NCBI GenBank assembly: GCA_934121905.1
Contig: CAKOVI010000005.1
Coordinates: 19,442 to 83,441, forward strand
Direction: 5' to 3'
DNA: 64,000 nt
From: an uncultured Clostridia bacterium
Lineage (GTDB): Bacteria > Bacillota > Clostridia > TANB77 > CAG-508
In this document: positions 59,811-64,000 of the stretch, one piece after another
Position numbering within the stretch: the first letter of the stretch is position 1
How the letters are laid out: each line of letters starts with the position of its first letter
Made by a program: the position numbers and the translations under genes
Notes under the pieces: model-generated
What the model saw: only the letters and a program-made list of their open reading frames with translations
Databases searched by the model: none
What the model was told of the DNA's origin: nothing

Positions 59811-60050
59811 TTATTGCTTTGCTTCATTGCTCCAATAACGATATTCCAAAAATTTTAAATAATTTTTTGCATTTATTTCTTCTACTTGTTCCTCCCAGGG
59901 GGTATCTTTTGTATATACTGGATTATAAGTGTTACTTTTACCTGAAATAATCATACTATATTCTGAATTAGGTAATTTTTCAATATATTCCTCTCCTAAC
60001 ATTTTGAGTACTGCATATATTTCTGAATATATTTTTTCTTTATATGTCAT
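59811..60050 (-). CDS. small protein of an uncharacterised clostridial family
   Basis: 79 residues: TYKEKIYSEIYAVLKMLGEE, YIEKLPNSEYSMI, then NAKNYLKFLEYRYWSNEAKQ. The first part resembles the N-terminus of the 149-residue neighbour (YAAAYTEVLELLKYLPYEEY), so both belong to one small-protein family of unknown role. GGAGG 8 bases upstream selects ATG 60050; a strong promoter stands about 40 bases upstream. Confidence 0.6.
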   Translation of the reverse strand: MTYKEKIYSEIYAVLKMLGEEYIEKLPNSEYSMIISGKSNTYNPVYTKDTPWEEQVEEINAKNYLKFLEYRYWSNEAKQ

Positions 60051-60090
60051 TTGTATTTCCTCCAAACAAATCTCTTGTTCTTATGGTTTC

Positions 60091-60119
60091 ATTTTAATAT
60101 TTCCGTTCATATTTGTCAA
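60091..60119 (-). promoter_or_regulatory. SigA-type promoter
   Basis: TTGACA, a 17-base spacer and TAAAAT on the minus strand, before the 79-residue gene. Confidence 0.75.
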
Positions 60120-60169
60120 TTAAAAATATATTATAAAACTATAAATACCTTTAATTGAAATTATATAAA

Positions 60170-60206
60170 AATTAATATCCAATTGCATTTTTCAATTGGA
60201 TATTAA
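60170..60206 (-). terminator. intrinsic terminator
   Basis: Arms AATTAATATCCAATTG and CAATTGGATATTAATT with a short T-rich loop, directly after the 437-residue gene. Confidence 0.7.
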
Positions 60207-60209
60207 TTC

Positions 60210-61523
60210 TTATTCAATGCATATATCTTGACTTAGGTCTCTATTTTTAGATGAGCTTACATACCTGTCAACATCTTCTTTTGAAACATTATGATTTATT
60301 GCATTTCTGACTAATCTTTCCATATTATATGTAATTTTATCTTCAAAATTTGTTGCCCCTCTCAAAATGTTCTTAGGAATTGAATCTATTGATGTTTTAA
60401 ATTTTTCTACAACTCCTGCTTTTCCTAGCTTTAATTCTTTGCATAGTAATTCTATATTATTTTTATATAAATTTATTACTGTAAAAATTTCTTTTTGCTC
60501 ATCTTTCGGAATATTCTTTTCATTTAGATAATTTCTTAAAAACGTACCATATTCTTCCATATCTAAGCAATCCGGAGGAATATCTGGAATATTAATGCCT
60601 TCATCTTTAAAAATCTTCTGTAACTGAGAAACTGTAAAATTCATTTGTCCAACTTTTCCAATATTACTAATAGTCAATTTTCTTTTTTCTCTTATTTTGT
60701 CCTCTATTTTTTTATTTTCTTCTTTTTGTTTAATGTCAGTTACCTGTTGTTTCAAACTTTCTATTTCATCTTTTTGCTCATCATTTTGATTTTCTAAATC
60801 ATTTATTTTTATATTATCTTTTGCATTTTTTATAATTCCTTTTGCTTGAAAAAAGCCAAGGATTCCAGATGTTACTTTTTGCGAAAAAGGAACTACATCA
60901 TTTTGAAAAATATTAGTTGCACCATCTACACTATTAGTTAGCGATGTTTTTAAACTATTTTCTATAGAGCCTGCTACATTTTGCGTTTGGCTTTCTAATG
61001 CATTTGTTACTTTATCTGCTGCCCCTTGGAAAAATCCAGCAGGCATATTGACATCGAAATCGATTCCACTAGTAAAATCAATTTTATCAATTCTCTCAAG
61101 AGCTGCCTGATGAATTTTATTACTCGCAATATTTAACCCCAATCCCATTCCTTGTGTAATAAGGAAATTAACCATTATAGATTTTATTACCATTTTTGCT
61201 ACTGGTGTTACATATTTTTTTGATATTTTACTAACTTTCTTTTCAAACGGACTTTTGGTTCCAATTTTTAAATCATTTATAATTGATAATAATTCCCCAT
61301 CTAATTCTTTTTCAAATTTATTAAATTCTTTTCTATATTTTTTATCCGAATTTATATTTTGCTCTACCCATATTCTTGCCGATTCATAGTCTGAAAATAT
61401 TACATCTTTAAATCCATTTTCTCTAGCCCATTGTTCAACTGCCAACATTTTTATTTCTTTAACTTGCCCATCCATATGGGTCATAACCTTGTTTTTTAAT
61501 ACATCATATTTTTCTAAACTCAT
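60210..61523 (-). CDS. 437-residue protein of unknown function
   Basis: Begins SLEKYDVLKNKVMTHMDGQ. It has a Gly-rich, moderately hydrophobic region (170-230: QGMGLGLNIASNKIHQAALE, MPAGFFQGAADKVTNALESQ), a coiled coil (NDEQKDEIESLKQQVTDIKQ) and a helical C-terminus. The central part recalls pore-forming or secreted helical proteins, but I recognise no family and see no signal peptide. AGGAG precedes the ATG, which overlaps the stop of the 56-residue gene upstream (TAATG), so the two are coupled. Confidence 0.5.
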   Translation of the reverse strand: MSLEKYDVLKNKVMTHMDGQVKEIKMLAVEQWARENGFKDVIFSDYESARIWVEQNINSDKKYRKEFNKFEKELDGELLSIINDLKIGTKSPFEKKVSKISKKYVTPVAKMVIKSIMVNFLITQGMGLGLNIASNKIHQAALERIDKIDFTSGIDFDVNMPAGFFQGAADKVTNALESQTQNVAGSIENSLKTSLTNSVDGATNIFQNDVVPFSQKVTSGILGFFQAKGIIKNAKDNIKINDLENQNDEQKDEIESLKQQVTDIKQKEENKKIEDKIREKRKLTISNIGKVGQMNFTVSQLQKIFKDEGINIPDIPPDCLDMEEYGTFLRNYLNEKNIPKDEQKEIFTVINLYKNNIELLCKELKLGKAGVVEKFKTSIDSIPKNILRGATNFEDKITYNMERLVRNAINHNVSKEDVDRYVSSSKNRDLSQDICIE

Positions 61524-61693
61524 TATTCACTCTCCTGAGATTTTAACTCTTGTATTCTTTTTTCTATTTTATTTAAATTTTCTAAATAAATACAAGATTC
61601 TAAAAACGATAATTTTTCAATCTCTTTATCATTAGTTTCTATAATATTTCCAAATTCTTTTTCTATAATTTCTTCTATTTCGATATCTTTCAT
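61523..61693 (-). CDS. 56-residue acidic protein
   Basis: MKDIEIEEIIEKEFGNIIET at the start and NLNKIEKRIQELKSQESE at the end: fully helical and strongly acidic. GAGAGG lies 9 bases before the ATG. Its stop overlaps the next start. It may bind or chaperone the coupled 437-residue protein; that is inference from coupling and charge. Confidence 0.55.
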   Translation of the reverse strand: MKDIEIEEIIEKEFGNIIETNDKEIEKLSFLESCIYLENLNKIEKRIQELKSQESE

Positions 61694-61733
61694 AATAATT
61701 TTCCTCTCTATATTTACTAATATAACGTTATTT

Positions 61734-62183
61734 TTAATTACTTTTTCTAGAAAATACTTTAAAAATGATTCTTTTTATTTTTGTGAAAATATTTTCTTTA
61801 TACTCAATTAATTGATTTTCTTTTTCAACTAATACTTTTTCTTCATAATGCCTTTTATTTTTAAATATATCATTATATTCTATACTTTTCTCTTGTTCTA
61901 TTTTGTTTTGATTTTGTAATAATAAAGAATTTAAAATTTCTTTTTGCTTTTCGGTTGCAAAATATTCTTTGAATATTTGAATAATAATTGCATTCGCTTC
62001 TAATGATATAGCTTGTTCTTCTAATTTAAGCTGTGTGTTGATTTTAAAATTATATGTTTTGTCACTATTTTCTTCAAAAAAAGAAATTTCTTCTTTAGGT
62101 ATTTTAGAATATTCTTCATATGGTAGATATTTCAATAGCTCCAGAACTTCAGTATATGCTGCTGCATATCTAGATTTAGTCAT
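61734..62183 (-). CDS. 149-residue protein of an uncharacterised clostridial family
   Basis: Contains YAAAYTEVLELLKYLPYEEY, IPKEEISFFEENSDKTYNF, the hydrophobic SLEANAIIIQIFKEYFATE, and a basic amphipathic end YKENIFTKIKRIIFKVFSRK. The end resembles that of the broken gene at 58832. GGAGG and a strong promoter (62213-62241) precede it. It heads a probable operon with the 56- and 437-residue genes. Function unknown. Confidence 0.6.
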   Translation of the reverse strand: MTKSRYAAAYTEVLELLKYLPYEEYSKIPKEEISFFEENSDKTYNFKINTQLKLEEQAISLEANAIIIQIFKEYFATEKQKEILNSLLLQNQNKIEQEKSIEYNDIFKNKRHYEEKVLVEKENQLIEYKENIFTKIKRIIFKVFSRKSN

Positions 62184-62212
62184 TTACTTTTCCTCCTATG
62201 TTTACTTATTCG

Positions 62213-62241
62213 ATTATACTCTAAAGTATTTAAATTGTAAA
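62213..62241 (-). promoter_or_regulatory. SigA-type promoter
   Basis: TTTACA, a 17-base spacer and TATAAT on the minus strand, about 30 bases before the 149-residue gene. Confidence 0.7.
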
Positions 62242-62284
62242 TAAATTTATAAGAATTTTTACCTCTTGCTGAATCACATTAAAA

Positions 62285-62317
62285 ATCAGACTATATTAAT
62301 ACTCTTTATAGTCTGAT
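62285..62317 (-). terminator. intrinsic terminator after the peroxiredoxin gene
   Basis: Arms ATCAGACTATA and TATAGTCTGAT, 11-base loop, followed by TTTTT on the minus strand. Confidence 0.65.
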
Positions 62318-62333
62318 AGAATTCTCAACTCTT

Positions 62334-63011
62334 TTATTCTTCTAAGCACTTTTCCTCCGGCTCTTTAAAACTCAAATACCAACTAAGACCATTTCCATTC
62401 TCCTCAACACTTTTCTTTCTTTCAACTAATTCCGGATAAGTCTGTGGAACAGGAACAATTACAGGTTGCCCAGGTATCCAATTTACAGGAGTAGAGCCAT
62501 TAGAACAGTCTGCCATTTGTAGTGCTTGAACAGCTCTTATTATTTCGGCTATATTTCTTCCTACATTTAACGGATATGTTAATATTATTCTTATAATTCC
62601 ATTTGGATCAATTATTATTACATCTCTTACTGTTTGGGTATTACTTATATCTTTCGATATCATTCCATATAGCCTTGCTATTTCTCCGCTTCTATCAGCA
62701 ACTATAGGGAAAGGTAAAACAACTCCTGTTCTTTTAAATATGTCATTCATCCAAGCAAGATGTGATGTATTGCTGTCTATACTTAATCCAAGAAGCTCTG
62801 TATTCATTTTTTGAAAGATTGGATATGCTTTAGCAAATGCTATCATTTCTGTTGTACATACGGGGGTAAAATCTCCAGGGTGACTGAAAAATACTAACCA
62901 TTTTCCTTTGTAGTCTTTTAAACTTTTGTTTCCATATGTAGTTATTGCAGTAAAATCTGGTGCCTTTTGGCCTATTTTAATGTTTGAATTCATCATTAAT
63001 TCATAATCCAT
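62334..63011 (-). CDS. peroxiredoxin (Prx6/AhpC-TSA type)
   Basis: 225-residue peroxidase of the thiol-specific antioxidant family, reducing hydroperoxides. The peroxidatic cysteine sits in VFFSHPGDFTPVCTTEMIAF near residue 50. WMNDIFKRTGVVLPFPIVAD and the Prx6-like C-terminal domain (GRNIAEIIRAVQALQMADC, STPVNWIPGQPVIVPVP) are present. Further cysteines (ADCSN, EEKCLEE) could serve in resolution. AAAGGGAG precedes the start. It stands alone between accessory genes and fits oxygen defence in an anaerobe. Confidence 0.92.
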   Translation of the reverse strand: MDYELMMNSNIKIGQKAPDFTAITTYGNKSLKDYKGKWLVFFSHPGDFTPVCTTEMIAFAKAYPIFQKMNTELLGLSIDSNTSHLAWMNDIFKRTGVVLPFPIVADRSGEIARLYGMISKDISNTQTVRDVIIIDPNGIIRIILTYPLNVGRNIAEIIRAVQALQMADCSNGSTPVNWIPGQPVIVPVPQTYPELVERKKSVEENGNGLSWYLSFKEPEEKCLEE

Positions 63012-63091
63012 AAAAAACTCCCTTTCATACTTTTTTATATAGTATGAAGGGACGTTTACTTTTGTTCTTAGTGTTTTGACACTTTTTTCAA

Positions 63092-63798
63092 TTATAACTT
63101 TAACAACTTTTTATAATTTTTATTGAAACCCATTTTATACATTACTTTATATATTGATATGGTATATAATTCTTTTTTTAACTTTTCTATGCTCTTTATT
63201 ATTTCAGAATAAAATTTATTCTTAAATTATATTTTCTACTGATTGCATTTTGCTCTTTTGGTTTCATCAAACTATAAAATTTTGATATTTTTCCAAATGA
63301 TAGTATACGTACTAATACCCATAAAGGAACATACTTATAGTTATCTAAATAATGCACAATCATTTCATTAGAATTTTTATATTGATATTCAATTTCTAAA
63401 TCTATATCTTTTATAAATTTTTCAATAAGAGATTGTTTAGACCTTGAATTACAAAAATTATTAAAAACTAAATAATTTTTATGTCCATATGATTTCGAAA
63501 ATTCATAAGCTAAATATGTATCGATTTCATTCTCAATTAGCAATAAGTATTTTAGAAAATTAATTTTAATATCTTTGTCAAATTCATATAGAGCATAAAG
63601 TTCTTCTAGTTTAGTACCATCTATATATTTTTCTTTTTCGCTTGTACTATCAATAAATAACTCTTTATATCCATTAATCAAATAATAATAGTTATTTTTA
63701 GATAAAAGATTATATGCCTTATCATAATCATCTATAATAATATTTCTTGACTTTAATATATCTATTTGTTCATCTATTGTTTTAAATATTTTTTCCAA
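63092..63798 (-). pseudogene. Abi_2/AbiF-type abortive infection protein, damaged
   Basis: N-terminal 190 residues match the Abi_2 (AbiD/F) family: KTIDEQIDILKSRNIIIDDY, LLSKNNYYYLINGYKELFID, YALYEFDKDIKINFLKYLLL, YVPLWVLVRILSFGKISKFY. The reading stops at 63199 just after YNLRINF. Adding one T near 63206 (run of four to five) reaches SIYKVMYKMGFNKNYKKLLK, the usual C-terminal motif, ending at 63092. Even so, about 60 residues holding the family's RNxxxH-type HEPN motif are missing, so an internal deletion plus frameshift inactivated the gene. Start is TTG 63798 behind GGTAGG. A promoter and possible structured RNA lie upstream. Confidence 0.7.
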
Positions 63799-63821
63799 TA
63801 TTCCTACCTAATATAAAAAAT

Positions 63822-63858
63822 GCCCCCGGGCCCGTAGGTTAACCGAGGTACAATCTAC
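63822..63858 (-). ncRNA. possible structured leader RNA of the Abi gene (abiF-motif-like)
   Basis: On the minus strand ACCTCGG, then TTAACCTACGGGC, then CCGGGGGC forms a G+C-rich hairpin in otherwise A+T-rich DNA, followed by a T tract about 25 bases before the Abi start. Conserved structured RNAs upstream of abiF-type genes are known from comparative genomics. This could be one, but I cannot confirm the consensus by eye. Confidence 0.4.
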
Positions 63859-63865
63859 TATAGAT

Positions 63866-63895
63866 AGTATAACATTTAAATCTTGAGTTTGTCAA
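63866..63895 (-). promoter_or_regulatory. SigA-type promoter for the Abi locus
   Basis: TTGACA, an 18-base spacer and TATACT on the minus strand. Transcription would begin just before the G+C-rich hairpin. The remaining bases to 64000 show nothing I can support. Confidence 0.7.
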
Positions 63896-64000
63896 GACAA
63901 AATGTTAAATCTATCTATTGGTATTGTATAAGTGTCAATGATGTGAAACAAAAATATATAAAAATATTTACTATAATTAAATTGCATAATTAATCATTCC

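Noticed and set aside
1..64000. tRNA, rRNA, CRISPR arrays, insertion sequences, prophage
   Set aside because: I saw no cloverleaf-like genes, no regularly spaced direct repeats, no transposase or integrase motifs. The dispersed palindromes are not regularly spaced.

Overview
The window looks like chromosome from a low-G+C, spore-forming, gut-type Clostridia (Bacillota). The evidence is very A+T-rich DNA, strong GGAGG ribosome binding sites, and spore-formation genes: a SigH-like sigma factor, SpoIVB and spore photoproduct lyase. Other clostridial-style genes are tandem acetate kinases next to phosphotransacetylase, a LonB-like protease and a CD1247-type zinc-ribbon protein. Most genes lie on the minus strand. 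Plus-strand exceptions are a small holin-like membrane protein, guaA, an M23 peptidase, mutS2 and smpB. I see no rRNA, tRNA, CRISPR array, transposase or prophage.

The outstanding feature is a recurrent +1 translational recoding signal. Eight genes carry an in-frame CGG triplet followed by A or C at which the protein continues only if the C is skipped and the next three bases (GGA or GGC) are read as glycine. There are 12 sites: three in a prepilin peptidase (two back to back), two each in an M23 peptidase and SpoIVB, and one each in a left-handed beta-helix nucleotidyltransferase-like protein, a subtilase-like protein, a transketolase C-terminal half, SmpB and (near its 3' end) a kinase-ParB fusion. 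Reading every predicted gene by eye, I found only one other in-frame CGG (36733-36735), although CGG is common in the other two phases. All corrected lengths are whole numbers of codons, and the restored residue is a family-conserved glycine in the cases I can judge. The simplest model is that CGG is an unassigned or starved arginine codon here and that tRNA-Gly pairs out of frame with the overlapping GGN. This is an inference that needs proteomics and the tRNA gene set.

Layout. 0-7.2 kb: SbcCD-like pair, zinc-ribbon protein, efp, Xaa-Pro peptidase, recoded prepilin peptidase, YqeG phosphatase, membrane HExxH peptidase, YlbF and a GT4 glycosyltransferase. 7.2-9.1 kb: a pilin-like surface protein with a G+C-rich, possibly hypervariable C-terminal segment. 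9.1-22 kb: DUF4363, DUF421, sugar nucleotidyltransferases, guaA/guaB, and a kinase-ParB plus adenosine deaminase-Rossmann pair. 22-28.3 kb: DHH phosphoesterase, ALDH-like and HD proteins, two ackA, pta. 28.3-36.8 kb: pseudo-subtilase, M23 peptidase, pilin/FGE-like protein, Lon-like protease, two small proteins. 37-58.6 kb: housekeeping (recG, tsaD, mutS2, hisS, sigH, murI, dut, smpB, fba, splB, spoIVB, mreB). 58.8-64 kb: an accessory block of uncharacterised proteins, a peroxiredoxin, and a damaged Abi gene behind a possible structured RNA.

Intergenic spaces are filled with two related families of palindromic repeats (cores GGGGACGGTTC and GGGACCGGGTC, each followed by CTTTT). They often sit directly upstream of ribosome binding sites or between genes.
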